Source: Actimicrobium sp034313845
GTDB lineage: Bacteria > Pseudomonadota > Gammaproteobacteria > Burkholderiales > Burkholderiaceae_D
Length of the DNA: 64,000 nucleotides
Assembly (NCBI RefSeq): GCF_034313845.1
Contig: NZ_JAVIWN010000004.1
Reading direction: 5' to 3' (one strand)
In this document: positions 32,821 to 42,178 of the stretch, piece after piece
Layout: each line of letters starts with the position of its first letter
How positions within the stretch are numbered: the stretch's first letter is position 1
Translations under genes and position numbers: made by a program
The notes under the pieces: model-generated
Database searches by the model: none
What the model was told of the DNA's origin: nothing
The model's input: only the letters and a program-made list of their open reading frames with translations

Positions 32821-33024
32821 ATGGCCCGCATTACCATCGAAGACTGCACCAGACACATACCGAATCGTTTTCAGTTAACGCTTGCCGCAACGTACCGCGC
32901 ACGTCAGCTTTTGCAAGGTCACACACCGAAAGTCGATGCCAAGGACAAGCCGACCGTCGTTGCCCTGCGCGAAATCGCAGCAGGAAAAGTCGGTATCGAA
33001 ATGCTGAAGAAAGTCCCAAACTGA
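32821..33024 (+). CDS. rpoZ: RNA polymerase omega subunit
   Basis: A 67-residue omega subunit, MARITIEDCTRHIPNRFQLTLAATYRARQL over its first half, with the usual KPTVVALREIAAGK ending. It helps assemble RNA polymerase and forms part of a ppGpp site. The ribosome site AGGAG is 6-7 bases upstream of ATG 32821. It lies between gmk and spoT, its normal place in proteobacteria. Confidence 0.97.
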   Translation: MARITIEDCTRHIPNRFQLTLAATYRARQLLQGHTPKVDAKDKPTVVALREIAAGKVGIEMLKKVPN

Positions 33025-33073
33025 TCGAACTCTCCCGCAACTCGAATGACACTGGCGCAGCGAACCAATAGGT

Positions 33074-35371
33074 ATGAATCTGACTCCTGCAGACTCCCTG
33101 ATTTCGGCTTTGACTAGTCGCAATGCGCCTGAGCGCCCGGCACCCAAAACGCCGGGCGCGTTTTTCTCTCCCGACCCCGGCACCCCGGTGACACCAGGCG
33201 TGGCCTCGGTCAGCCAGCTCAACGCCAAACTCTCCGAATACATGTCTCCTTCCGACCTGAAAAAGGTCAAGGAAGCCTATCGCTTTTCGGATGAAATGCA
33301 TCTGGGTCAAATGCGTGTATCGGGCGAACCGTATATTTCGCACCCGATTGCCGTCGCCGAAATTTGCGCAGACTGGAAACTGGACGCACAAGCCATCATG
33401 GCAGCGCTGCTGCATGATGTGATGGAAGACCAGGACGTCAAAAAAGAAGAATTGATCGAGCGCTTCGGTGCGCCGGTCGCCGCGCTGGTCGACGGTTTGT
33501 CCAAGCTGGAAAAAATCGAATTCCAGAGTCAGGTGGAAGCACAGGCAGAAAACTTCCGCAAGATGCTGCTGGCGATGGCACGCGATGTCCGCGTGATCCT
33601 CATCAAGCTCGCTGATCGTCTGCACAACATGCGTACGCTGGGCTCGATGAAGCCCGAGAAAAAACGGCGCATCGCCGGCGAGACGATGGAAGTGTATGTA
33701 CCGATCGCGCACCGGCTTGGCCTTAACAATATTTATCGCGAATTGCAGGACCTGTCGTTTTCGCACTTGCACCCGCTGCGCTACAAGACGCTGGCCAAGG
33801 CCGTCAAGGCAGCACGCGGCAACCGGCGCGAAGTGGTCAGCAAGATCATGGAGTCGGTCAAGAACACCCTGCTGTCGGCCGACATGCAGGCGCAGGTTTA
33901 CGGTCGCGAAAAAACGCTATACGGCATTTATCGCAAGATGCGCAGCAAGCAGCTGTCATTCTCGCAAGTGCTGGACGTCTACGGCTTTCGTATTGTCGTC
34001 GACAACTTCGCCCATTGTTATGTCGCCCTCGGAACACTGCATGCGCTGTACAAGCCGATGCCGGGCAAGTTCAAGGACTACATTGCCATCCCCAAGCTCA
34101 ACGGCTATCAGTCGCTGCACACCACGCTGATCGGTCCGTACGGCACACCGGTAGAATTCCAGATCCGCACGCAAGAGATGCACCGTGTCGCCGAGTCCGG
34201 CGTCGCTGCGCACTGGCTCTACAAGGATGACGAGAACAACCTGACCGATCTGCAGCAACGCACGCATGCATGGCTGCAGTCGCTGCTCGACATCCAGAAA
34301 CAGACCGGCGATTCGGCAGAATTCCTCGAACACGTGAAGGTGGATCTGTTCCCGGATTCGGTCTATGTCTTCACGCCGAAATCAAAGATCATTGCCCTGC
34401 CACGCGGTGCCACGGCACTCGACTTCGCGTATTCGATTCATACCGACGTCGGCGACCAGACGGTTGCCACGCGCATCAACCACGAACATGCGCCACTGCG
34501 TACGGAACTGCGTAACGGCGACATCGTCGAGATCATCACGTCGGCGAGTTCGCGCCCCAGCCCGACCTGGCTGACCTTTGTGCGAACCGGCAAGGCACGA
34601 TCTGCAATCCGGCATCACCTGCGCACGATCAACCTGTCGGAATCGATCGAGCTCGGCGCCCTGCTGCTGGGCCAGGCACTGGCCGCACTCAATCTTGACT
34701 CGACCATTCCCGAGCCAACGATGGAGCGACTACTCAACGAGTCCAGCGCCCGCTCGCTGGAAGAACTGCATGCCGACATCGGTATCGGCAAGCGCATGGC
34801 AGCGCTGGTAGCGCGCCACATCATGGGCCTCAACGACACGATGGGCCAGCCACTGCAGGCGCGCATCACCGGCACCAGCAAGGACGTTGTCATCAAACTC
34901 GACCCGGTCATCATTTACGGCAGCGACGGCGTCGCGGTGCAACTCGGACAGTGCTGCCTGCCGATCCCAGGTGACAAGATCACCGGCCAGCTCAAGCGCG
35001 ATCAGGGTCTGCTGGTCCACAGTCAGGAATGTGACGTCGCCAGACGCCATCGCGACAAGGAACCAGAGCGCTGGATAGACGTGGTGTGGGGCACCGACTT
35101 GAACCGGCGTTTCGATTGCCGGGTGATCGTCCTGGTCACGAATGAACGCGGCGTACTGGCGCGGGTCGCGGCAGAAATCGGCGAGTCCGACGCCAACATT
35201 ACGTTCGTCGGAATGGATGAAGATCAGGACTCGATCATGACCCAATTGCGCTTCACGGTGCAGGTCGAAGATCGCGTCCACCTTGCGCGCATGATGCGTA
35301 ACGTGCGCAGTATCACGGGTGTGACGCGCATACTGCGCGAACGCGGTCAGTGGAGCAATCCGACCAACTGA
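33074..35371 (+). CDS. spoT: Bifunctional (p)ppGpp synthetase/hydrolase SpoT
   Basis: A 765-residue RelA/SpoT protein. The HD hydrolase domain has its metal motif in ALLHDVMED (near 110-118), the synthetase domain follows (YGREKTLYGIYRKM and FRIVVDNFAHCYVALGTLHALYKP, about 275-330), then TGS (about 420-485) and a C-terminal ACT domain (about 690-765). The presence of the intact HD motif makes it bifunctional, unlike RelA. It sets ppGpp in starvation. It ends nine bases before the convergent greB gene. Confidence 0.95.
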   Translation: MNLTPADSLISALTSRNAPERPAPKTPGAFFSPDPGTPVTPGVASVSQLNAKLSEYMSPSDLKKVKEAYRFSDEMHLGQMRVSGEPYISHPIAVAEICADWKLDAQAIMAALLHDVMEDQDVKKEELIERFGAPVAALVDGLSKLEKIEFQSQVEAQAENFRKMLLAMARDVRVILIKLADRLHNMRTLGSMKPEKKRRIAGETMEVYVPIAHRLGLNNIYRELQDLSFSHLHPLRYKTLAKAVKAARGNRREVVSKIMESVKNTLLSADMQAQVYGREKTLYGIYRKMRSKQLSFSQVLDVYGFRIVVDNFAHCYVALGTLHALYKPMPGKFKDYIAIPKLNGYQSLHTTLIGPYGTPVEFQIRTQEMHRVAESGVAAHWLYKDDENNLTDLQQRTHAWLQSLLDIQKQTGDSAEFLEHVKVDLFPDSVYVFTPKSKIIALPRGATALDFAYSIHTDVGDQTVATRINHEHAPLRTELRNGDIVEIITSASSRPSPTWLTFVRTGKARSAIRHHLRTINLSESIELGALLLGQALAALNLDSTIPEPTMERLLNESSARSLEELHADIGIGKRMAALVARHIMGLNDTMGQPLQARITGTSKDVVIKLDPVIIYGSDGVAVQLGQCCLPIPGDKITGQLKRDQGLLVHSQECDVARRHRDKEPERWIDVVWGTDLNRRFDCRVIVLVTNERGVLARVAAEIGESDANITFVGMDEDQDSIMTQLRFTVQVEDRVHLARMMRNVRSITGVTRILRERGQWSNPTN

Positions 35372-35380
35372 TCGCCAGCG

Positions 35381-35941
35381 TCAGATCGATACCGGAGCCG
35401 GGTAAGTCACTTCCAGGATCTGTAATTCTTCGGCACCGGATGGCGTTTTCAGTGTAATTGTGTCGCCTTCGCGCGACTTGGTCATGGCCCGTGCTACCGG
35501 CGAAATCCAGCTGATCCTGCCATGCAGCGGATCGAGTTCATCAATCCCGACGATGGTGATCGTGTGCTGTTCCCCTGCACTGTTCTCGTAGCGGACAGTC
35601 GCACCGAAAAACACCTGGTCATTGCCATGATGGACGGTCGGGTCAACCACTTCGGCCAGATCAAGGCGCTTGGTCAGAAAACGAATCCGACGATCGATTT
35701 CACGCAGACGCCGCTTGCCATAAATGTAGTCACCGTTCTCGGAGCGGTCGCCATTCGACGCCGCCCAATGGACGATATGTACAACTTCCGGACGATCGAC
35801 ATCGATCAGGTGCAGCAACTCCGCACGCATGTTCTGGAAGCCGGCCGGCGTCATGTAGTTGCGGGTACCGGGCGGGATTTCCGGTAACGGAAGATCGTCG
35901 TCTTCGTCGTCCTCGGACTCCTTGACAAAGGCCTTGTTCAT
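35381..35941 (-). CDS. greB: Transcription elongation factor GreB
   Basis: A 186-residue GreA/GreB protein. A short acidic N-terminal extension (ESEDDEDDDLPLPEIP) precedes the coiled-coil (about 26-100) and the C-terminal FKBP-like domain (about 105-180, ending ISWISPVARAMTKSREGDTITLKTP in pieces). Wording such as YIYGKRRLREIDRRIRFLTKRLD marks it as GreB rather than GreA; greA is encoded separately at 58.8 kb. It rescues backtracked RNA polymerase by stimulating transcript cleavage. It is 11 bases downstream of rlmJ. Confidence 0.93.
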   Translation of the reverse strand: MNKAFVKESEDDEDDDLPLPEIPPGTRNYMTPAGFQNMRAELLHLIDVDRPEVVHIVHWAASNGDRSENGDYIYGKRRLREIDRRIRFLTKRLDLAEVVDPTVHHGNDQVFFGATVRYENSAGEQHTITIVGIDELDPLHGRISWISPVARAMTKSREGDTITLKTPSGAEELQILEVTYPAPVSI

Positions 35942-35952
35942 CGCGCCTCGCT

Positions 35953-36870
35953 TCAGACCCGGCGTGTGCCGGTATGTGCGACGGCAGTCGTTCCGGATTC
36001 GACGGTGAATCCGGCACCGCTGTCACGACCCAGTGTCTTGACCAGAAATGGCATCAATTCGTTGAGCATCGCTTCCAGCCCGAACGGGGGGTTAATCACG
36101 AACATGCCGCTGCTGTGTAAACCAAAACCATCCGGTGAAGCAGCCGCAATCGACAGCGTGACGTTGAGCCAGCCATTGGCTTGCAGGCGCTTGAGCTTGT
36201 CGGGCAACTGGCGCGATTCCATCCGGTGCAATACCGGATACCACACCGCGTACGTGCCGGTAGCGAAACGCACCAACGCATCCTGCAGCGTATCCTTGAC
36301 GCGCTTGTAATCGGACTTGTCTTCATACGGCGGGTCAATGAGCACCAGTCCGCGTCGTGACGGCGGCGGCAACAACGCCTTCAGTCCAAGAAAACCATCA
36401 CCCTTCTGGATCATGATGCGCTTGCCACGCACGGTGGCACGAATGCCCTGCTCGGCCGCGTGGGCTTCGACCTTGCGGAAGTTATCCTGCAGGATGCGGG
36501 CATCGGAGGGGTGCAATTCAAACAGGCGCAAGCGGTCGGCTTCGCGCATGACCTTGTCGGCCACATACGGCGAGCCCGGGTAATAGCGCAGCTTGCCACT
36601 CGGGTTCATCTTCTTGATCATCTGGATATATTCATGCAGGACAGGCGGCAAGTCCTTGCGACTCCACAACGGTGCGACACCGCTTTCAAATTCGGCATTC
36701 TTGGCCGCATACCCGCCATCCAGCGCATACACGCCGGCACCGGCATGGGTGTCGATGTACATGTAGGGCGTGTCTTTTTGATTCAGGTAACGCAGCAACT
36801 GCATCATCACGACGTGCTTGAGGACGTCGGCATGATTGCCCGCATGGAAGGCGTGGCGGTAACTCAACAT
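35953..36870 (-). CDS. rlmJ: 23S rRNA A2030 N6-methyltransferase RlmJ
   Basis: A 305-residue methyltransferase of the RlmJ (YhiR) family: MLSYRHAFHAGNHADVLKHVV opening in two pieces, the SAM site YIDTHAGAGVYAL (about 38-50) and the catalytic DPPYEDKSDY motif (about 189-198), as in N6-adenine methyltransferases. It modifies A2030 of 23S rRNA. Length is slightly above the E. coli protein because of a C-terminal tail. It is upstream of greB. Confidence 0.94.
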   Translation of the reverse strand: MLSYRHAFHAGNHADVLKHVVMMQLLRYLNQKDTPYMYIDTHAGAGVYALDGGYAAKNAEFESGVAPLWSRKDLPPVLHEYIQMIKKMNPSGKLRYYPGSPYVADKVMREADRLRLFELHPSDARILQDNFRKVEAHAAEQGIRATVRGKRIMIQKGDGFLGLKALLPPPSRRGLVLIDPPYEDKSDYKRVKDTLQDALVRFATGTYAVWYPVLHRMESRQLPDKLKRLQANGWLNVTLSIAAASPDGFGLHSSGMFVINPPFGLEAMLNELMPFLVKTLGRDSGAGFTVESGTTAVAHTGTRRV

Positions 36871-36981
36871 AACAATAATCGATCTTGGTAAGGAAATGAA
36901 AGGATGCGCGGATCGGTGCGACGACCCTGCGGATGGCGCATTTTAACAAGTCCCGACCGCAACAAGTAATTGGTCCTGCAA

Positions 36982-37701
36982 TCAGCGCAAGGAAAAGTGT
37001 CCGAACCGACGCCAGCGCTCCTGACGCTTTTGCAATGCGGTCGTCGCACAGAGCAGAACGAAGGAAAATGCCAGCAATAACAGGGCAAATCCGTGGGCAT
37101 CCGGGTAGTTCAATTTTTGCGCTTCGTCATACAGCGCAATCGACGCCACGCGCGTTATGCCGGGAATCCCGCCGCCCAGCATCAGCACGACACCGAATTC
37201 GCCGATGGTATGGGCAAATGCAAGGATCGCTCCCGAGTAGACACCAGCTTTCGACAGCGGCAACAGCACATGCCAGAACGCCTGGCGCGGCGTCATGCCC
37301 AGCGAGTAGGCAGCGTGCGCCATTTCCGGTCGCAACATGCGAAATGCCGCCATCACCGGCTGCAATGCAAACGGCAGACTATAGACACAGGAACCGATGA
37401 CCAGCCCGGCAAATGAAAACGCCAGGGTCTGGCCGAACAATTGTTGCCACCATTGTCCGAGCGCATGTTGTGGCGACAGCAGCGTGAGCAGGTAAAAGCC
37501 AATCACGGTAGGCGGCAATACCAGTGGCAGCGACATCAGGATTTCCAGAAACAAGGCGGCGCGATGGCGCGTGGTCGCCAGCCACCAGCCCAGCGGCAAC
37601 ACGATGCCCATCAGGATCACTGTCGAGACCGCAGCAAGCTCGATGGTCAGCCCGAGCGCCGCCCACAATTCATGGGGCAACAACCAGACGGGTGTGATCA
37701 C
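36982..37701 (-). CDS. modB: Molybdate ABC transporter permease ModB
   Basis: A 239-residue permease of the molybdate/tungstate importer with five or six helices, the N-terminal LTIELAAVSTVILMGIVLPLGWWLA split across helix one and the cytoplasmic loop AHAAYSLGMTPRQAFWHVLLP (EAA motif, about 130-150) and HTIGEFGVVLMLGGGIPG. It overlaps modA by four bases. The usual ATPase gene modC is missing: 111 bases of non-coding DNA lie between modB and rlmJ. The importer presumably uses an ATPase encoded elsewhere. Confidence 0.92.
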   Translation of the reverse strand: MITPVWLLPHELWAALGLTIELAAVSTVILMGIVLPLGWWLATTRHRAALFLEILMSLPLVLPPTVIGFYLLTLLSPQHALGQWWQQLFGQTLAFSFAGLVIGSCVYSLPFALQPVMAAFRMLRPEMAHAAYSLGMTPRQAFWHVLLPLSKAGVYSGAILAFAHTIGEFGVVLMLGGGIPGITRVASIALYDEAQKLNYPDAHGFALLLLAFSFVLLCATTALQKRQERWRRFGHFSLR

Positions 37702-38486
37702 CGCGGTGACTCTGGCAAGACAAATCCGTATTTGCGCAGAATGGTCCGACCAGCTTCGCCACCCAGAAAATCTACATACTGTTTTGCCAGTGGATTACTG
37801 CGTCCTCTGGCCGTGACGATCACGCCTTGTTCGATAAGCGGATACCAGGCCTGCGGGACTGGCCAGCTCCGGCCGGGTCGGGCCGTACCAGGCTTGAAAT
37901 GCGCGGCACTGATCAAGCCAACCTGGGCATTGCCGGTCGCGATGAATTGCCCGGTCTGGGCGACATTATCGCCAAAGACCAGACGCGACTGAACTTGATC
38001 CCACACACCAGCATGCTGCAAGGCATCGCGCGCAGCGCGACCGTAGGGCGCGAGATCAGGATTGGCAATCGCAATGCGCTTGACCCGGGCATCTTCGAAC
38101 AACTTCAATCCGATCGATGGATCGAGGGTCGGGTCGGCGGTCCACAACACCAGCTGGCCGTATGCATACGTACTCAGCGACGAGAGATCGGCGTGCCCCG
38201 CCTTGGCCAGCGCAACCGGATAGGCCATATCGGCCGAAAGGAACACATCGAACGGCGCACCGTTGGAAATCTGTGCATAAAAATTTCCCGATGAGCCGAT
38301 GCTGGCACTGACGGTGGCACCACCGTGTATCGCAGCAAATTGCGCATTCAATTCATCGATGCATTGCGCCAGGTCAGCGGCAGCCGCGACCTGCAGGACC
38401 GGCTTCGCCTGCACCTGGCCAACGCTAAGCAACAGGCCAATGAGCACGGTGCAAATCAAACGAGGAAGCAAAGGCAGAAAAGTCAT
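37698..38486 (-). CDS. modA: Molybdate ABC transporter substrate-binding protein ModA
   Basis: A 262-residue periplasmic protein. Residues 1-27 are a signal peptide ending VQA-KP, followed by the ModA core VLQVAAAADLAQCIDELNAQF, GSSGNFYAQISNGAPFDVFLSAD (oxyanion-binding residues) and a C-terminal QYVDFLGGEAGRTILRKYGF. I start at ATG 38486; an in-frame extension of 20 codons is charged and unlikely. It binds molybdate, which this cell needs for its CO dehydrogenase and the ior enzyme. modB follows with a four-base overlap. Confidence 0.92.
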   Translation of the reverse strand: MTFLPLLPRLICTVLIGLLLSVGQVQAKPVLQVAAAADLAQCIDELNAQFAAIHGGATVSASIGSSGNFYAQISNGAPFDVFLSADMAYPVALAKAGHADLSSLSTYAYGQLVLWTADPTLDPSIGLKLFEDARVKRIAIANPDLAPYGRAARDALQHAGVWDQVQSRLVFGDNVAQTGQFIATGNAQVGLISAAHFKPGTARPGRSWPVPQAWYPLIEQGVIVTARGRSNPLAKQYVDFLGGEAGRTILRKYGFVLPESPR

Positions 38487-38548
38487 GGCAGCAAATTGAG
38501 AATGAGGTGACGGATTGTAGCAAGCACGCGCACGATCGCGGGTCATCG

Positions 38549-40435
38549 CTACCGGACCTGCCCGCGCAAGGCCTGCACCTGCGCGCGCAACAACTCGGGT
38601 GTGACCTCCGACGACGGCAATGGCGCACCGACGACCAGCCGCAATGTCGAACGCAGGCCACGCTGGAAAACGCGATCAAACGGGTTGTCTTGTGCATGCG
38701 AAAACACACTGCCCCACAACCCGCACAAGGCCATCGGAATCACCGGCACCGGCGAACGCTGCAGGATGGTCATGATGCCGCCACGGAAGAGATTGATCTC
38801 GCCATTGACCGTCAGTTTACCTTCAGGAAAAATACAGACCAGTTCGTCGTGCGCTAGCGCCAGCTCGATGGCGGCGTAGGCTTTTTCGGTCACGACCGAG
38901 TCTTCGCTGGCGGGCGCAATCGGTATTGCACCGGCGCTTCTGAACAGCCAGGACAACAACGGGAACGCGAAAATTCGGTGGTCCATCACGAAGCGGACCG
39001 GCCGCGGACTGGCTGCCAGAATCACGATCGCATCGACATAGCTGACATGATTGCAGACCAGCATCGCCGCACCCTGCAACGGAATATGCGCCACGTCGAC
39101 GGTGCGCACCCGATGGATGGTGTGGATCAGCAACCAGGCCAGAAAGCGGATCAGAAACTCCGGTACCAGCCAGTAAATATAAAGCGCCACCAGCGCATTG
39201 AGCAGTGCTGTCACCAGAAATAATTGCGGCACGGTGACGCCATTTTTCAGCAGCACCATCGCCAGCAAGGCCGCCGCCACCATGAACAGCGCGTTGAGAA
39301 TATTCATGCCGGCAATCGTGCGCGACAAGTGACGCGGATCGCAGCGGGTCTGGATCAGTGCAAACAGCGGCACGATATACAGCCCGCCGGAAACCCCGAT
39401 CATCAGGCAGGCAAACAGAATACGTAGGCTACCTGTTTGCGCCAGAAAACCGGCCGCATCGACCGGCAAAGTGTTGGTGTAAGCGAGGCTGGCAAGGAAG
39501 AGTTCGATACCGAACATAGACAAGCCGATGGAGCCAAATGGCACCAGTCCGATCTCGACACGGTGGCTGGAAAGCTTCTCGCACAACAGCGAGCCAGCGC
39601 CAATGCCGAGAGAAAAAACCGTCAGCAGCAAGACGAACACGCCGTGATCGCCTTGCAGATAATTTTTTGCATACAGCGGAAATTGCGCAAGGAAAATCGC
39701 GCCATAAAACCAGAACCAGGAATTGCCCAGCAAGGACAAAAATACGGCCCGGTTCTGACGCGAATAATTCAGGTTGCGCACGGTTTCCGTGAATGGATTC
39801 CAGTTCACTTTCAGCTCCGGCACCGGTGCCGGCGACGGCGGAATGGCGCGGCTGAACCACCAGCCGAGTACGGCCAGTGCCAGCGTGCCAGCGGCAACCA
39901 CTTCGACACCCCACGGCTTGCTGACAATGAGCAGCGCACCCAGCACTTCGCCCAGCACAATGCCGACAAAGGTACCGCTTTCGACCAGCCCGTTGCCGCC
40001 GACCAGTTCGGACCGCTGGAGGTGCTGCGGCAAATAGGCGTACTTGACCGGCCCGAACAAGGTCGAGTGCAAGCCCATGCCGACGAGGGCCAGCACCAGC
40101 AGCGGCAGGTTGTGCGTGATCCAGCCGAAGCCGGCGAGCGCCATGATCGCGATCTCCAGCAACTTCACCAGTCGCGCCACCCTGCCCTTGTCGAACTTGT
40201 CTGCCAGTTGCCCGGCGGTTGCCGAGAACAGCATGAATGGCAAGATGAACAGACCCGGAATCAGATTTGTGAGCAAGACCGGATCGAGCGTGGTCCAGCT
40301 CAAGGCGTCGTAGGTCAGAATCGTCAGCAGCGCCGTCTTGAAGACATTGTCATTGAGCGCGCCAAGAAACTGCGTCCAGAAAAACGGCGCAAAGCGGCGC
40401 TGTCCCAGCAGCGCAAACTGGCTTTGTGCAGGCAC
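38549..40435 (-). CDS. MFS transporter fused to 1-acylglycerol-phosphate acyltransferase
   Basis: A 628-residue fusion. The N-terminal part (about 1-405) is an MFS transporter of the lysophospholipid transporter type (RFAPFFWTQFLGALNDNVFKTA) with about twelve helices; the C-terminal part (about 425-610) is a PlsC-like acyltransferase with the HX4D catalytic motif in CNHVSYVDAIVIL and FPEGKLT. It probably flips lysophospholipid inward and re-acylates it, as LplT and Aas do in E. coli. It follows the FAD oxidoreductase gene by 17 bases and precedes modA. Confidence 0.88.
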   Translation of the reverse strand: MPAQSQFALLGQRRFAPFFWTQFLGALNDNVFKTALLTILTYDALSWTTLDPVLLTNLIPGLFILPFMLFSATAGQLADKFDKGRVARLVKLLEIAIMALAGFGWITHNLPLLVLALVGMGLHSTLFGPVKYAYLPQHLQRSELVGGNGLVESGTFVGIVLGEVLGALLIVSKPWGVEVVAAGTLALAVLGWWFSRAIPPSPAPVPELKVNWNPFTETVRNLNYSRQNRAVFLSLLGNSWFWFYGAIFLAQFPLYAKNYLQGDHGVFVLLLTVFSLGIGAGSLLCEKLSSHRVEIGLVPFGSIGLSMFGIELFLASLAYTNTLPVDAAGFLAQTGSLRILFACLMIGVSGGLYIVPLFALIQTRCDPRHLSRTIAGMNILNALFMVAAALLAMVLLKNGVTVPQLFLVTALLNALVALYIYWLVPEFLIRFLAWLLIHTIHRVRTVDVAHIPLQGAAMLVCNHVSYVDAIVILAASPRPVRFVMDHRIFAFPLLSWLFRSAGAIPIAPASEDSVVTEKAYAAIELALAHDELVCIFPEGKLTVNGEINLFRGGIMTILQRSPVPVIPMALCGLWGSVFSHAQDNPFDRVFQRGLRSTLRLVVGAPLPSSEVTPELLRAQVQALRGQVR

Positions 40436-40452
40436 CGCCGGCCGCTCGGAAC

Positions 40453-41457
40453 TCAGGCGATCAGCGCAGCCAGCGCGGCTCCGCTCAGGTAGGCATTTTC
40501 GATCTTGCCGGCACCTTCGAGTCCGGCAGAAAACCAGTCACCGCACGCACCGATCCGTAATTTTTTATTCCACAGGCAATCTTCTTTCAGCGGTGCTGCC
40601 GCTTTCGAGTAACGCCAGCGATGCACCGTCGCAAACACCGGCTGGACATGACTGCCGGTGGCTTCATGAAAGGCCTTCAGCAGTTTTTCCCGGACCCGGT
40701 CCGGCTCGTCTTCCAGATGCTCGATGCTCCATGCTGCGGAAGCCTGACCGATCCAGTGTTCGCCCGGACGGCGTCCCGGCTTGGAGGCATCATGCGCCAG
40801 CCAGGACAGCCGTGAGTTGCTGACCCAGGCGCCATCGTAGCCCAGCTCCAGCGAATTCTGAAACGCGGCCATCAAAGTCCAGCACGGCACCAGCAACGCC
40901 TTCTTGGCTGCCTTGGCAAAGGCTGGTACGACCGCCAGCAAGGTCGTCGCCTGATCGGCCGGTACGGCTACGATGACGGCGTCAAAGGGTCCGGCGCTGG
41001 CGGCAATCGGCACCGTATCGCAGTGCACGGCCAGCACCCATTGCTCGCCCTTGTCTGTTTCGATGCGTTCGATGTGTCCGACCTGCTGTCCGGTGCGTAC
41101 ATCCAGTCCTTGCGCCAGATGCACTCCGACCGAGCGCATGCCGGGCACACCGACATGGCGATTGCCCGACTTGCCCGCTGGTGTTGACTTGCCGTGATCG
41201 AGCGCAACGAACTTGCCTTTCCATGGCGCGACCCAACCGGCTTTGGTCCAGGCGGCCACGTCACTCTTGAAGGCGGCACTGCTGGCCGTAAAGTACTGGG
41301 CACCATGGTCGAAGCCACCGAAGTCGGTCTGGCGCGTACTCATGCGGCCACTGACTGCATGACTTTTTTCATAGACGGTGACGCAGTGGCCCTGGTCCTG
41401 CAAGCGACGTGCGCAAGTCAGGCCGGACAGACCGGCCCCGATGATGGCGATATGCAT
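40453..41457 (-). CDS. FAD-dependent amine oxidase-like oxidoreductase
   Basis: A 334-residue flavoprotein. The N-terminal dinucleotide-binding fold is IAIIGAGLSGLTCARRLQDQGHCVTVYEK in two pieces (about 3-31, GxGxxG). The remainder resembles the renalase/NAD(P)-binding amine-oxidase group, ending with CGDWFSAGLEGAGKIENAYLSGAALA in pieces, the usual FAD C-terminal motif. The substrate is unknown. It lies upstream of the transporter/acyltransferase gene. Confidence 0.82.
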   Translation of the reverse strand: MHIAIIGAGLSGLTCARRLQDQGHCVTVYEKSHAVSGRMSTRQTDFGGFDHGAQYFTASSAAFKSDVAAWTKAGWVAPWKGKFVALDHGKSTPAGKSGNRHVGVPGMRSVGVHLAQGLDVRTGQQVGHIERIETDKGEQWVLAVHCDTVPIAASAGPFDAVIVAVPADQATTLLAVVPAFAKAAKKALLVPCWTLMAAFQNSLELGYDGAWVSNSRLSWLAHDASKPGRRPGEHWIGQASAAWSIEHLEDEPDRVREKLLKAFHEATGSHVQPVFATVHRWRYSKAAAPLKEDCLWNKKLRIGACGDWFSAGLEGAGKIENAYLSGAALAALIA

Positions 41458-41513
41458 GATGCTAGCTCCCTGTGCGGACGATCAGCATCGAACGTCCTGG
41501 TACAAATAAACAT

Positions 41514-41553
41514 GCCGCTACAGACTGCTTTGTTCAGGCAGCCAGTAGCGGCT
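41514..41553 (-). terminator. Hairpin downstream of the CBS-domain gene
   Basis: GCCGCTA and TAGCGGC arms with inner CTGC/GCAG pairing. On the minus strand the stem is followed by ATGTTTATTTG. It may end the CBS-domain gene's transcript; the T-run is imperfect. Confidence 0.45.
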
Positions 41554-41588
41554 CAATAACGGCGCTGCAAAAACTATCCGGTAGAAAA

Positions 41589-42035
41589 TTATTCGTCACC
41601 TTCGACAGGCCAGTCGCGGATGTAGGCCTTCAGCATTTTATTTTCAAAACTCTGGGCTTCGACGACGGCGCGGGCGACATCGTAAAACGAGATCACGCCC
41701 AGCAGCGTCTTGGCATCGAGTACCGGCACGTAACGCGCATGACGCTCCAGCATCAGACGGCGCACTTCATTGATGTCGGTATCCGGCGTGATCGTGATCG
41801 GGTGGTCATCCATGTGCTTGCGCACCAGGCTCTTGCCGATTTCACCGCCGTTTTCATGCAGCGTTTTCATGACTTCGCGAAAGCTCAGCATGCCGACCAG
41901 TTCGCCGAACTCCATGACCACCAGCGAGCCGATATCTTTTTCGGCCATCGTGATGACCGCTTCGAGCATCGCTGTTTCGGGAGTGACGGTGTAAAGGATG
42001 TTTCCCTTGACCTGCAGGATTTCAGATACTTTCAT
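41589..42035 (-). CDS. CBS-domain protein
   Basis: A 148-residue protein with two CBS domains (about 7-64 and 75-130), including the lines YTVTPETAMLEAVITMAEKDIGSLVV and ITITPDTDINEVRRLMLERHARYVPVL. Paired CBS domains (a Bateman module) bind adenosine nucleotides or S-adenosylmethionine and sense energy or cofactor state. No catalytic domain is attached, so it is a stand-alone regulatory module of unknown partner. It is divergent from metY. Confidence 0.9.
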   Translation of the reverse strand: MKVSEILQVKGNILYTVTPETAMLEAVITMAEKDIGSLVVMEFGELVGMLSFREVMKTLHENGGEIGKSLVRKHMDDHPITITPDTDINEVRRLMLERHARYVPVLDAKTLLGVISFYDVARAVVEAQSFENKMLKAYIRDWPVEGDE

Positions 42036-42178
42036 TTTTCGTGTCCCGACTCATTGTTGTTCTCGTGAGTGCAATGTAGCGTAAGCAGGTGCAAAAATCT
42101 AGCGCACTCCCACGCAGTTTCAGCGCAGCCAGATGCAAGTGCTAGGATTCAATCCTTCCCGACAGGAGATATAGCGCA

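Noticed and set aside
42036..42178. SAM or SAH riboswitch ahead of metY
   Set aside because: I could not find the conserved core of SAM-I, SAM-II or SAH elements in this 143-base leader.
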